Source: Bauldia litoralis
GTDB lineage: Bacteria; Pseudomonadota; Alphaproteobacteria; Rhizobiales; Kaistiaceae
Assembly (NCBI RefSeq): GCF_900104485.1
Contig: NZ_FMXQ01000002.1
Coordinates: 620,001 to 684,000 of the forward strand
Direction of reading: 5' to 3'
DNA length: 64,000 bases
In this document: positions 1-7,799 of the stretch, in pieces
Numbering within the stretch: position 1 is the stretch's first letter
Layout: every line of letters begins with the position of its first letter
The notes under the pieces: model-generated
The model's input: only the letters and a program-made list of their open reading frames with translations
Database searches by the model: none
Told to the model about the DNA's origin: nothing
Position numbers and translations under genes: made by a program

Positions 1-178
1 CGACGATGAAGCCGACCGGGCGTGAGATCAGCCGGTTGTCGGATCGACGCAGGATGGCGAAGACGAGGCCGAGGATGGCGGCGACGATCGAGCCGAGGAT
101 CGTCGCCTCGATGGTGACGAGGAAGCCGCGGAAAAGATCCGGCAGGATTTCCTCGACGAATTGCCAGCTCCATTCCAT
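1..178 (-). CDS. ehuD: EhuD-type ABC permease, N-terminal part (cut by window edge)
   Basis: Inner-membrane permease of a polar-amino-acid-type (HisM family) ABC importer; only the first 59 residues are inside the window. The ATG at 178 opens a protein beginning MEWSWQFVEEILPDLFRGF, followed by one hydrophobic segment (about residues 19-43) and a cytoplasmic loop. The start lies three bases after the ehuC stop, so the two permeases are probably translated together and form the heterodimeric channel. The name rests on context: with EhuC, EhuB, EhuA and an EnuR-like regulator the set matches the ectoine/hydroxyectoine importer EhuABCD. From this fragment alone one could only say amino-acid ABC permease. 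Genes further left are not visible; in related clusters the ectoine hydrolase genes eutABCDE follow. Confidence 0.8.
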   Translation of the reverse strand, partial: MEWSWQFVEEILPDLFRGFLVTIEATILGSIVAAILGLVFAILRRSDNRLISRPVGFIV

Positions 179-181
179 GGC

Positions 182-853
182 CTATTTCCGCGTCCCTTCC
201 AGGCCCTCGGTCAGCCGGTTCTCAAGCCGGCGCACGACCCAGGCGATGGCGCTGGCCATCAGGAAATAGAGGATCAGGATGGTGATGAACGGCACGGCGG
301 TCGAACCGGTCTGGGCCCGCACCACCTGGGCCTGGAACGTCATGTCGGCCAGCGAGATCAGCGACACGACCGCCGTGCCTTTGAGCAACTCGATCGCGTT
401 GTTGCCAAAGGTCGGCAGCATGATGACGAAGGCCTGCGGCAGGATCACGTAGCGCATCGTCTGGAAGCGGCTGAGATTGCAGGCGATGCAGGCTTCGTAC
501 TGCTCCCGGCCGATCGATCGGACAGCGCCGCGAACCACCTCGGCGCCATAGGCGCCGACATTCAGGCCGAGCGCCAGGATCGCCGCCTGCAGCGGCGTGA
601 TCGGCAGGCCGAGCAGCGGCAGGACGAAATAGGCCCAGAACAGCTGGACGAAGATCGACGTGCCGCGAAAGAACTCGATGTAGGTCGTGGCGAGCCAGCG
701 CAGATACCAATGCTGCGACAAGCGCCCGAGACCGGCGACGAATGCCATCACCAGGGCCAGCGCGCAGCCCAGCAGGGTCAGCTCGATGGTGACCAGCGCG
801 CCCTGCAGGATGAGGTCGATATAGCCCGACCATCTGTCATAGAAATCGAACAT
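182..853 (-). CDS. ehuC: Ectoine/hydroxyectoine-type ABC transporter permease EhuC
   Basis: Integral-membrane subunit of a polar amino-acid ABC importer, 223 aa, the usual length for this family. It opens MFDFYDRWSGYIDLILQGA and has about five membrane segments. The family EAA-type loop that contacts the ATPase is visible around residues 119-140 (YEACIACNLSRFQTMRYVIL, then PQAF). Its start is 80 bases after the ehuB stop, and a strong hairpin occupies that gap. It is followed at once by ehuD. The likely role is to form the channel with EhuD, taking ligand from EhuB and energy from EhuA. The assignment to ectoine comes from the cluster context; the sequence itself shows only the HisQ/HisM permease family. 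Confidence 0.82.
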   Translation of the reverse strand: MFDFYDRWSGYIDLILQGALVTIELTLLGCALALVMAFVAGLGRLSQHWYLRWLATTYIEFFRGTSIFVQLFWAYFVLPLLGLPITPLQAAILALGLNVGAYGAEVVRGAVRSIGREQYEACIACNLSRFQTMRYVILPQAFVIMLPTFGNNAIELLKGTAVVSLISLADMTFQAQVVRAQTGSTAVPFITILILYFLMASAIAWVVRRLENRLTEGLEGTRK

Positions 854-888
854 CGCGCCCGCGCCGATCCGGTAGGAATGGGGATGTC

Positions 889-921
889 AGCCGGTCCGCC
901 GCGTCATGCGGCGGGCCGGCT
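889..921 (-). terminator. Hairpin between ehuB and ehuC
   Basis: Two 14-base arms (889-902 and 908-921) pair with one G-T wobble around a five-base loop, giving a GC-rich stem just past the ehuB stop and before ehuC. There is no long T run on either side. In binding-protein operons such hairpins commonly cut transcription or protect the upstream message, so binding protein is made in excess over permeases. That role is inferred. Confidence 0.6.
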
Positions 922-933
922 TTCGTCTCGGGG

Positions 934-1791
934 CTATTCAGCCTTGCGGTTGCACAATTCTTCGGTCGTCACCAGCATCGCCGGCTTCGCGTTGAAGCCG
1001 AACGGCTCGATGATCGCGGCGAAGGAACCGTCTTCTTTCATCGAGGCCAGCACCTTGTTGTATTCGTCGCGAAGCGCTTCCTGGCCTTTCGGGAAAGCCG
1101 TGCCGGCGCAGAAGATCGGCGTGCCCTCCACCGGGCCGACAATCTCGACGTCGCCACCGGCCTTGCCGATGGCGTCTGCCAGCGAAAGGTAAGGCAGCGC
1201 ATAGACGTCGATCCGGCCATCGGCCAGCATCTTGACGCCACTCTGGGTGTCGGGAACCACGACCACCCGATCGCGCGGGACGCCGGCTTCGAGCGCCAGC
1301 CGTTCCTCGGTGCCACCGCCCGGCGCACCCACCCTGATGGTGTCGCTGGCGGCGAGATCGGCGTAGGTCGCGACGCCGGTGGGGTTGCCCTTCTGGACGG
1401 CGAAGGCCTCGAAGTCGCAAAGGTCGGGCTCGGAGAAGATCACCGCCGCGCAACGCTCCGGCTTGATGAACAGGCCGGCGGAAACCATGTCGAAGCGGCC
1501 GGCCTGGAGGCCCGGAATCATCGCGCCATATTCGGAGATCGACGCGACAATCTCATCGACGCCGAGCTTCTGCATGACCGCGCGCGCGACTTCCGGTGCC
1601 GCGCCGGTCACCTTGCCGTCGGCCTTGACCTCGGTCCACGGCGGCTCGTTGGCGATGGCGATACGGGCAAAGCCCTGTTCCTTCAGTTCCTCGAGCGACG
1701 CCGAGACTGCGGGCCCGGCGAACCCGGTCGTGATGATCGCCGCAGCGGCGATACCGAAACATGCGCTTCGTGTGCTGTCAGTCCATGCCAT
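934..1791 (-). CDS. ehuB: Ectoine/hydroxyectoine-type substrate-binding protein EhuB
   Basis: Periplasmic ligand-binding subunit of the importer, 285 aa. A signal peptide covers about residues 1-31 (hydrophobic core GIAAAAIITTGFAG, cleavage near VSA). The mature part reads as an SBP_bac_3 protein: ARIAIANEPPWTEVK at the start of the first lobe, SISEYGAMIPGLQAGRFDM, GAPGGGTEERLALEAGVPRD, and a C-terminal Cys in ELCNRK. These segments match what I remember of characterised EhuB proteins more closely than general amino-acid binders. The ATG at 1791 is preceded by AAGGAAG. It lies between ehuA (57 bases upstream) and a hairpin before ehuC. Ligand specificity is inferred from resemblance plus context and has not been shown. 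Confidence 0.85.
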   Translation of the reverse strand: MAWTDSTRSACFGIAAAAIITTGFAGPAVSASLEELKEQGFARIAIANEPPWTEVKADGKVTGAAPEVARAVMQKLGVDEIVASISEYGAMIPGLQAGRFDMVSAGLFIKPERCAAVIFSEPDLCDFEAFAVQKGNPTGVATYADLAASDTIRVGAPGGGTEERLALEAGVPRDRVVVVPDTQSGVKMLADGRIDVYALPYLSLADAIGKAGGDVEIVGPVEGTPIFCAGTAFPKGQEALRDEYNKVLASMKEDGSFAAIIEPFGFNAKPAMLVTTEELCNRKAE

Positions 1792-1848
1792 GTCTGTCTT
1801 CCTTCCCGTTGACGTCCTGAGATGCCGGCCTTGCCGGCGGCTGGCGGC

Positions 1849-2634
1849 CTAGATTCGTTGTCCGGCCGCGATGACTTTCTTGAGAAATCCCTGCGTTCGC
1901 TCCTCGCGCGGATTGGTGAAAATCTGGTCGGGCGGCCCCTCTTCGACGATGCGTCCGCCGTCGAAGAACAGAACCCTGTCGGCAAAGTCGTGGGCGAAAC
2001 TCATCTCGTGGGTGACGAGGAGCATGGTCATGTCGGTCTCTTCCGCCAGCCGCCGCATGACGTTCAGCACCTCCTCGACAAGCTCCGGGTCGAGGGCGGA
2101 GGTAACTTCGTCGAACAGCATCACCTTCGGCTGGAGAGCCAGGGCGCGGGCGATGGCGACCCGCTGCTTCTGGCCGCCGGAAAGCTGCGCCGGCTTGGCC
2201 GTCGCCTTTTCCGCCATGCCGACCATGTCGAGGAGTTCCATGGCGCGCGCTTCCGCGTCCTCCTTGCGCACTCCCTGGGTGAGGATCGGCGGCAGCATCA
2301 CGTTGCGCAGCACCGTCATGTGCGGAAAGAGATTGAACAGCTGGAAGACCATGCCGATCTTGGCGCGCATCCGATGCAGATGGGCTTCGTTGGCCGGCGC
2401 GAGGCCGCCATTCGCCGGCATGTGCCAGAGCTGCTCGCCGTCGACCTTGATATGGCCGCCGTTGATCTGCTCCAGCGTCATCAGGATGCGCAGGATGGTC
2501 GTCTTGCCCGATCCCGAGGGGCCGATCAGCGCCAGCTTCTCACCCGGCGCGACGTTGAACGTCAGGTCCTTGAGGACCTCGAGTTGACCAAACCTCTTCG
2601 AGACCTTGTCGATCTCGATAATCGCGTCCGGCAT
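1849..2634 (-). CDS. ehuA: Ectoine/hydroxyectoine-type ABC transporter ATPase EhuA
   Basis: Cytoplasmic ATPase that powers the EhuBCD importer, 261 aa from the ATG at 2634. That start is preceded by AAGGGGA; an in-frame ATG at 2679 would add 15 unconserved residues without a good ribosome site. Walker A is GPSGSGKTT (residues 38-46), the signature LSGGQKQR lies near residue 150, and Walker B with the D-loop reads [13 protein letters not shown]. It is the first gene after the regulator and 99 bases separate it from the enuR stop. That gap carries the two copies of the putative operator. Family is certain; the ectoine label comes from the surrounding genes. Confidence 0.85.
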   Translation of the reverse strand: MPDAIIEIDKVSKRFGQLEVLKDLTFNVAPGEKLALIGPSGSGKTTILRILMTLEQINGGHIKVDGEQLWHMPANGGLAPANEAHLHRMRAKIGMVFQLFNLFPHMTVLRNVMLPPILTQGVRKEDAEARAMELLDMVGMAEKATAKPAQLSGGQKQRVAIARALALQPKVMLFDEVTSALDPELVEEVLNVMRRLAEETDMTMLLVTHEMSFAHDFADRVLFFDGGRIVEEGPPDQIFTNPREERTQGFLKKVIAAGQRI

Positions 2635-2693
2635 GGGCGGTCCCCTTCGCACCTGAGAGAGCCGGGAAACCGCGAGCATGATGCGGGAATCAA

Positions 2694-2726
2694 ATCATGT
2701 CAATCAATGCAATGTATCATGACAAT
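2694..2726 (-). promoter_or_regulatory. Tandem operator candidate upstream of ehuA
   Basis: Two direct copies of an 11-base word, ATCATGTCAAT (2694-2704) and ATCATGACAAT (2716-2726), start 22 bases apart, about two helical turns, in the AT-rich gap between enuR and ehuA. Read on the transcribed strand they are ATTGACATGAT and ATTGTCATGAT. The second contains TTGTCATGAT, which recurs exactly at the enuR start. This arrangement suits a dimeric MocR-type regulator such as EnuR. Binding is inferred; only the repeat is seen. Confidence 0.55.
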
Positions 2727-2733
2727 ATAGCAA

Positions 2734-4116
2734 TCAGAGCGTCAGTAGAACCGGCTCCGGATCGCTGGCAAGAATTCCGGCGAGAACCGTAAGGGCCGCG
2801 CGCAATTCCTTCTCACTCGGTTGTCCGAGGCAAACGCGAATGGCGGGCTTCGGGTCGCCTTCGATCCGGAACGATGCGCCGGGCGCGATCGCCACGTCAT
2901 GGAGTCGGGCGAGCGAAACCACCTCGTCCTCGCTGCGATGGGAGCCGAGCGGGATCCAGATGTGAAGCGCGTCGGGATGGCTGAGATAGTCGATGCCCGC
3001 CAGTGTCTCGGCAGCGATTTTCTGCCGCCTGCGCAGCGCCCGGCGCTGCCACAGGACCATCTCGAGGGCCGTTCCATCCTCGATCCAGCGGGTCGCCAGT
3101 TCCGCGATCAGCGGCGTCGCCATCCAGTTGGTGACCAGGTGCCGGTTGCCGGCGGCCGGAATCAATCGTTCCGGAACAACAAGATAGCCATAGCGCAGTC
3201 CCGGAACGACGTTCTTGCTGAAGCTGGTGATGTAGAGCGTGCGCTCCGGCGCCAGGGCGGCAAGCGGTGGCGGGCATTTCTCGATCAGCGGTCCCCAGGC
3301 ATCGTTCTCGATGATCGTCAGATCGTGCCGCCGCGCGACGTCGACGATCGCCTCCCGGCGCCCCGCGCTCATCATCGAAACCGTTGGATCGCAAGGGTTT
3401 GGCATGATGAACAGCGCGCCGATCTCCCCCTCCGCGGCGGCTTTGTCGAGCGCCTCGGGGATCATCCCCTCGATGTCGGTGGGGATACCGCGCAGCGATA
3501 GACCCAGGTTCCCGGCAAGCGCCGGCAGGGTGTGATGCCCGATCGCCTCGGTCGCCAGCGTCATGCCGGATCGGGTCGCCGTCATCAGCGCAACCACCAT
3601 CGCCGGCGTCGCGCCATTGGTCAGAATGACGTTGCGGGCGTTGGTTTCCAGCCCGCATCGCCGCAGCCAGTCGACCGCCACGCCCCGGTGCCTGGCAAAC
3701 ACCACATTGGGCCGGAAGGAGGTAGAAAGGTTGGCCGGAAACGACGTCGCCAGATCAGCCAGCGCCTTCGCCAGCCGATCAAGATGCATCTGCTCGACCA
3801 CCGGCTTCAGCATCGACAAGTCAACGATCGTGTTACCGCGTTCGTTGATGTAAGGCGGCGGCGGCTCATGCGTCCGAAGCGTGATGAACGTCCCCCGCCC
3901 GGTCTCCCCGGCGACCAGACCGCGGCGGGACAGTTCGTCATAGGCGCGGCTCACCGTCTGGACCGCGATGTTCAGTTCCTGTGCGAGCATCCTTTGCGGC
4001 GGCAGCCTGTCACCATCGCTAAGTTCACCCGCGTCGACCGCGCCGGAGATCTGTTCGACCAGCGAGAGGTAGACGGGCCGCTTGAGCGTGTCACGATCCG
4101 GGCGCCAACTTGTCAT
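2734..4116 (-). CDS. enuR: MocR/GabR-type ectoine utilisation regulator (EnuR-like)
   Basis: Transcription factor of 460 aa built from an N-terminal GntR winged helix (about residues 8-80; DRLPPQRMLAQELNIAVQTV is the recognition region) and a C-terminal fold-type I aminotransferase-like domain. The pyridoxal-phosphate lysine is K301 in YITSFSKNVVPGLRYGYL, essentially the position of the PLP lysine known in EnuR proteins. EnuR is a PLP-dependent repressor released by intermediates of ectoine breakdown. It sits between the ehu operon and the divergent asnC-ssd-atf genes, the usual arrangement. The sequence TTGTCATGAT overlaps its own start codon, so autoregulation is likely. Other MocR regulators (GabR, TauR) look similar; the neighbours favour EnuR. 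Confidence 0.82.
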   Translation of the reverse strand: MTSWRPDRDTLKRPVYLSLVEQISGAVDAGELSDGDRLPPQRMLAQELNIAVQTVSRAYDELSRRGLVAGETGRGTFITLRTHEPPPPYINERGNTIVDLSMLKPVVEQMHLDRLAKALADLATSFPANLSTSFRPNVVFARHRGVAVDWLRRCGLETNARNVILTNGATPAMVVALMTATRSGMTLATEAIGHHTLPALAGNLGLSLRGIPTDIEGMIPEALDKAAAEGEIGALFIMPNPCDPTVSMMSAGRREAIVDVARRHDLTIIENDAWGPLIEKCPPPLAALAPERTLYITSFSKNVVPGLRYGYLVVPERLIPAAGNRHLVTNWMATPLIAELATRWIEDGTALEMVLWQRRALRRRQKIAAETLAGIDYLSHPDALHIWIPLGSHRSEDEVVSLARLHDVAIAPGASFRIEGDPKPAIRVCLGQPSEKELRAALTVLAGILASDPEPVLLTL

Positions 4117-4119
4117 GAT
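4110..4119 (+). promoter_or_regulatory. Operator half-site overlapping the enuR start codon
   Basis: TTGTCATGAT here is identical to the word at 2716-2725 (opposite strand) before ehuA. It overlaps the enuR start codon, and a related TTGACA lies at 4145-4150 in the same divergent intergenic region. Likely the second site of the same regulator. Confidence 0.5.
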
Positions 4120-4144
4120 TCATTTCTGGCGAATATCAGTGCAA

Positions 4145-4173
4145 TTGACAACGGCAAATGCACGTCGCATAGG
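4145..4173 (+). promoter_or_regulatory. Candidate promoter of asnC
   Basis: A consensus -35 hexamer TTGACA (4145-4150) is followed after 17 bases by CATAGG (4168-4173). This places the transcript start around 4180, just before the ribosome site GGAG and the asnC ATG at 4195. The -10 is weak and the call rests on spacing. Confidence 0.45.
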
Positions 4174-4194
4174 CGATGACGACAAGGAGCGGCC

Positions 4195-4683
4195 ATGTCC
4201 CAGCCAAGGCTCGATGCGATCGACATCAGGATTCTCGCGGAGGTCCAGCGCGAGGGTCGGATCACGAAACTGGCCCTGGCGGACCGGGTCGGCCTGTCGC
4301 CGACGCCTTGCTGGAACCGGCTGAAACGCCTCGAGGAATCCGGCCTGATCGCCGGCTATCATGCCCATCTCGAGCCGAAGGCGTTCGGCGCCTTTACCCT
4401 CGTCTTCATGGAGGTGACGCTGGCCAACCATCGCCAGCATGACTTCGACCGCTTCGAGAAGGCAGTGCGGGCGCTTCCGGAAATCGTCGGCTGCTGGTCG
4501 CTGGGCGGGGGCATCGACTATCTGGTCAAGGTGATCGCCCGCGACATCGATACCTATCAGAGGATGGTCGACAGCCTGCTGGAACGGGAGATCGGCATCG
4601 ACCGGTATTTCACCTACATCGTCACAAGGTCGGTGAAGGATTGGTCCGCCCTGCCCCTCGATCGTCTCGTCGACCCGGCCTGA
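4195..4683 (+). CDS. asnC: Lrp/AsnC-family regulator of ectoine catabolism (AsnC/DoeX-like)
   Basis: 162-aa feast/famine-type DNA-binding protein. The N-terminal helix-turn-helix spans about residues 8-55 (ITKLALADRVGLSPTPCWNR is the HTH), followed by a linker and a C-terminal RAM domain ending near residue 150 (effector-binding part around CWSLGGGIDYLVKVIARD). GGAG precedes the ATG. AsnC-type genes commonly accompany ssd and atf in ectoine degradation clusters (DoeX in Halomonas), acting as an activator beside EnuR. It starts 78 bases from the divergent enuR. The effector is unknown from sequence alone; the cluster implies an ectoine metabolite. Confidence 0.8.
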   Translation: MSQPRLDAIDIRILAEVQREGRITKLALADRVGLSPTPCWNRLKRLEESGLIAGYHAHLEPKAFGAFTLVFMEVTLANHRQHDFDRFEKAVRALPEIVGCWSLGGGIDYLVKVIARDIDTYQRMVDSLLEREIGIDRYFTYIVTRSVKDWSALPLDRLVDPA

Positions 4684-4695
4684 ACCGGCTCGAAA

Positions 4696-4737
4696 GAGAG
4701 ACTCCATCCCCGACGGTGGGGAAAGAGAGAGTCTCTC
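4696..4737 (+). terminator. Compound hairpin after asnC
   Basis: Outer arms GAGAGACTC (4696-4704) and GAGTCTCTC (4729-4737) enclose an inner stem TCCCC/GGGGA (4707-4711, 4718-4722). It follows the asnC stop by 12 bases and precedes ssd by about 100. No T run follows, so it may attenuate read-through rather than terminate. Confidence 0.45.
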
Positions 4738-4838
4738 CCCGTTCCGACGCACATTCAGGCCAAAACGACGGCCGGCACTCCCTAGATAAATGGTCGTGAA
4801 CAGTTCCGCCTTCGCCTTGCGAACAAGGACCGCGACCG

Positions 4839-6332
4839 ATGAACATCCATGTTTTTGAGCCCCATCGCCCGGACACGCTCGCCCGTCTCACCGATCGGCG
4901 CCTGTTTCGGGAGCTTGCCTATGTCGACGGCAAGTGGACGTCCGGCCCGGATGGAGCCAGTTTCGCCGTGAGCGATCCGGCGACGGGCGATGTCGTCGCC
5001 AACGTCGCTGAACTCGGGGCCGTCGACGCCGAGTCCGCGATTGACGCCGCATGGCTCGCCTTTCCCGCCTGGCGCGACCGGACAGCCGGCGAGCGCTCGC
5101 AGGTGCTGCGCCGCTGGCACGATCTCATCGTCGCGGCCCGTTTCGATCTTGCCGTTCTGATGGTGCGCGAGCAGGGCAAGCCGCTGACCGAGGCGCTCGG
5201 CGAGATCGACTACGCCGCGTCCTTCGTCGAATGGTTCGGCGAGGAGGCCAAGCGTCTCAACGTCGAATCCGTCACCAGCCACCTGCCGGGAGCCGAGATG
5301 TCGGTCCGGCGCGAACCGCTCGGCGTCGTCGCGGTCGTCACGCCGTGGAATTTCCCCTCGGCGATGCTGACCCGCAAGGTGGCTGCGGCGCTTGCCGCCG
5401 GCTGTACCGTGGTCGCCCATCCGGCATCCGAGACGCCGCTTTCGGCGCTGGCGCTTGCCGAACTCGCTGACCGGGCCGGCCTTCCCGCCGGCGTTCTCAA
5501 CATCGTCACGGGCCCCGCCGCCGAGATCGTCGGCGCCTTTACCGCCGATGCGCGGGTCCGTGCCGTCTCCTTCACCGGTTCGACCGAAATCGGCCGCCTG
5601 ATCGCCGCGAATTCGGCGCCGACGATCAAGCGCCTCGTCCTTGAACTGGGGGGCCACGCGCCGTTCATCGTCTTTGACGACGCCGATCTCGACAAGGCGG
5701 TCGACCTCGCGGTCAAGGCCAAGTTCGCCACCTCCGGCCAGGATTGCCTGGCGGCCAATCGCATCTACGTCCAGCGTCCGCTTTACGAGCCCTTCGTCCA
5801 GGCCTTCGCCAATCGGGTTGCGGCGATGAAGGTGGGACCCGGCTTCGAAGACGGTGTCGAGATCGGCCCGTTGATGCATGCGCGCGCCATCGCCAAGGTC
5901 GAGGCGCACGTCGCCGATGCCGTTGAGGGCGGGGCGCGACTCCTTGCCGGCGGCACGTCCCATCCGGCGGGCGCCCTCTTCTACCGGCCGACCGTCCTTG
6001 CCGACGTGTCCGACGATGCGCTGATCATGAACGAGGAAACCTTCGGCCCGGTCGCCGCCGTTTCCGCCTTCGACACCGAAGAGGAAATCGTCACCAAGGC
6101 CAACGCCACCGAATACGGGCTTGTCGCCTATCTCGTCACCGACGACTACCGCCGGATCTCCCGGACGAGCCGGGCACTCGAATACGGGATGGTGGCCGTC
6201 AATCGGGTGAAGATCACCGGCCCGGCCATTCCCTTCGGCGGCGTCAAGCAGTCGGGGATCGGACGGGAGGGGTCACGCCATGGTATCGAGGCGTTCACCG
6301 ACCTCAAGTACATCTGCCTCGACGTCGCCTGA
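4839..6332 (+). CDS. ssd: NAD(P)-dependent semialdehyde dehydrogenase of ectoine catabolism (Ssd/DoeC-like)
   Basis: Soluble aldehyde dehydrogenase, 497 aa, normal for the family. Visible catalytic elements are VTPWNFP (168-174, oxyanion Asn), FTGSTEIG (245-252, cofactor loop), the general base E269 in LELGG, the nucleophile C303 in SGQDCLAANR, and EETFGPV near residue 400. It most resembles succinate-semialdehyde dehydrogenases. In ectoine degraders the homologue DoeC/Ssd oxidises aspartate-semialdehyde to aspartate, the last step from 2,4-diaminobutyrate. The atf gene follows 21 bases later, which supports pairing with the transaminase that makes the semialdehyde. A GABA-type substrate is the main alternative. 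Confidence 0.83.
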   Translation: MNIHVFEPHRPDTLARLTDRRLFRELAYVDGKWTSGPDGASFAVSDPATGDVVANVAELGAVDAESAIDAAWLAFPAWRDRTAGERSQVLRRWHDLIVAARFDLAVLMVREQGKPLTEALGEIDYAASFVEWFGEEAKRLNVESVTSHLPGAEMSVRREPLGVVAVVTPWNFPSAMLTRKVAAALAAGCTVVAHPASETPLSALALAELADRAGLPAGVLNIVTGPAAEIVGAFTADARVRAVSFTGSTEIGRLIAANSAPTIKRLVLELGGHAPFIVFDDADLDKAVDLAVKAKFATSGQDCLAANRIYVQRPLYEPFVQAFANRVAAMKVGPGFEDGVEIGPLMHARAIAKVEAHVADAVEGGARLLAGGTSHPAGALFYRPTVLADVSDDALIMNEETFGPVAAVSAFDTEEEIVTKANATEYGLVAYLVTDDYRRISRTSRALEYGMVAVNRVKITGPAIPFGGVKQSGIGREGSRHGIEAFTDLKYICLDVA

Positions 6333-6353
6333 GAGCACCACGGAGTCCATGAA

Positions 6354-7745
6354 ATGCTGAATCGTAACGACCAACTCGACGCCTGGGACCGCGAGAGTTT
6401 CTTCCACCCCTCGACCCATCTCGCCCAGCACGCCCGCGGCGAGACGCCGACCCGCATCGTCACCGGCGGCGAAGGCGTCTACATCGTCGATCGCGACGGC
6501 AAGAAGAGCCTCGACGCTTTCGGTGGGCTTTACTGCGTCAATGTCGGCTATGGTCGTCCCGAGATCGCCGAGGCGATTGCCGACCAGGCAAAGTCACTCG
6601 CCTATTACCACGCCTATGTCGGCCACGGCACGGAAGCGTCGATCACCCTCGCCCACATGATCGCCGAACGGGCGCCCGACCATCTCAACCATGTCTATTT
6701 CGGCCTCTCCGGATCCGATGCCAACGAGACCAATGTCAAGCTGGTCTGGTACTACAACAACGTTCTCGGCCGGCCGCAGAAGAAGAAGATCATTTCGCGC
6801 TGGCGGGGCTATCACGGCTCCAGCCTGATGACCGGCTCGCTGACCGGGCTCGACCTGTTCCACAAGGCGTTCGACCTGCCGCTGGCGCCGGTGCTTCACA
6901 CCGAAGCGCCCTATTTCTTCCGCCGTCCCGACCGGTCGATGGACGAGGAATCGTTCTCGCAATATTGCGCCGACCAGCTTGAGGCGATGATCGTCGCCGA
7001 AGGACCGGACACCGTCGCCGCCTTCATCGGCGAGCCGATGCTGGGCACCGGTGGCATCGTGCCGCCGCCCGCCGGCTATTGGGAGAAGATCCAGGCCGTC
7101 CTCGCCCGCCACGATGTGCTGCTGATCGCCGACGAGGTGGTGACCGCCTTCGGACGGCTGGGTTCGATGTTCGGCTCCGAGCACTACGGCATCAAGCCCG
7201 ACATCATCACCATCGCCAAGGGACTGACCTCCGCCTATGCGCCGCTGTCCGGCTCGATCGTTTCCGACAAGGTCTGGGCGGTGCTGGAACAGGGCACAGA
7301 CGCGATGGGCCCGATCGGCCACGGCTGGACCTACTCCGCCCACCCCGTCTGCGCCGCCGCCGGTGTCGCCAACCTGAAGCTGGTGGACAGCCTCGGCCTC
7401 GTCGACAACGTCCGCGATGTCGGCGGCTACTTCCGCGGCGCGCTCGCCGACGCGGTCGGCGGTCATCGCATCGTTGGCGACGTTCGCGGCGAAGGCCTGC
7501 TGGCGGCGGTCGAATTTGTCGCCGACAAGGACGATCGGACTTTCTTCGATCCCGCCCTGAAGGTCGGACCGCAGATCGCCGCAGCACTCCTGAAGCGCGG
7601 CGTCATTGCCCGCGCCATGCCGCAAGGCGATATCCTCGGCTTTGCCCCGCCGCTCTGCCTGTCCCGGGACGAGGCCGATGTCGTCGTCCAGGCGACGGCC
7701 GAGGCGATCGACGAAGTCGCAAAGTCGCTTCAGGGAACGTCCTGA
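6354..7745 (+). CDS. atf: Class III PLP aminotransferase of ectoine catabolism (Atf/DoeD-like)
   Basis: 463-aa class III (omega) aminotransferase. The PLP lysine is K289 in [17 protein letters not shown]; the preceding D260-E261 ([13 protein letters not shown]) grips the cofactor ring. SGSDANETN (120-128) and RGYHGSS (151-157) are the other family landmarks. The start follows ACGGAG; an ATG three bases upstream would hit a stop at once. In ectoine clusters this enzyme (DoeD/Atf) is assigned to removal of an amino group from 2,4-diaminobutyrate, feeding aspartate-semialdehyde to the dehydrogenase just upstream. By sequence alone it could also act on beta-alanine, GABA or pyruvate-linked amines. 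A terminator hairpin follows. Confidence 0.82.
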   Translation: MLNRNDQLDAWDRESFFHPSTHLAQHARGETPTRIVTGGEGVYIVDRDGKKSLDAFGGLYCVNVGYGRPEIAEAIADQAKSLAYYHAYVGHGTEASITLAHMIAERAPDHLNHVYFGLSGSDANETNVKLVWYYNNVLGRPQKKKIISRWRGYHGSSLMTGSLTGLDLFHKAFDLPLAPVLHTEAPYFFRRPDRSMDEESFSQYCADQLEAMIVAEGPDTVAAFIGEPMLGTGGIVPPPAGYWEKIQAVLARHDVLLIADEVVTAFGRLGSMFGSEHYGIKPDIITIAKGLTSAYAPLSGSIVSDKVWAVLEQGTDAMGPIGHGWTYSAHPVCAAAGVANLKLVDSLGLVDNVRDVGGYFRGALADAVGGHRIVGDVRGEGLLAAVEFVADKDDRTFFDPALKVGPQIAAALLKRGVIARAMPQGDILGFAPPLCLSRDEADVVVQATAEAIDEVAKSLQGTS

Positions 7746-7766
7746 ACCGGTCGAAGCCGGGTCACT

Positions 7767-7789
7767 GAAGCCGCGCCCAGCGCGGCTTC
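7767..7789. terminator. Bidirectional terminator between atf and the deacetylase gene
   Basis: Perfect 10-base arms GAAGCCGCGC (7767-7776) and GCGCGGCTTC (7780-7789) with a three-base loop lie between two convergent genes. No T run is present on either side, so strength is uncertain. Confidence 0.6.
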
Positions 7790-7799
7790 GGTCGCCACC

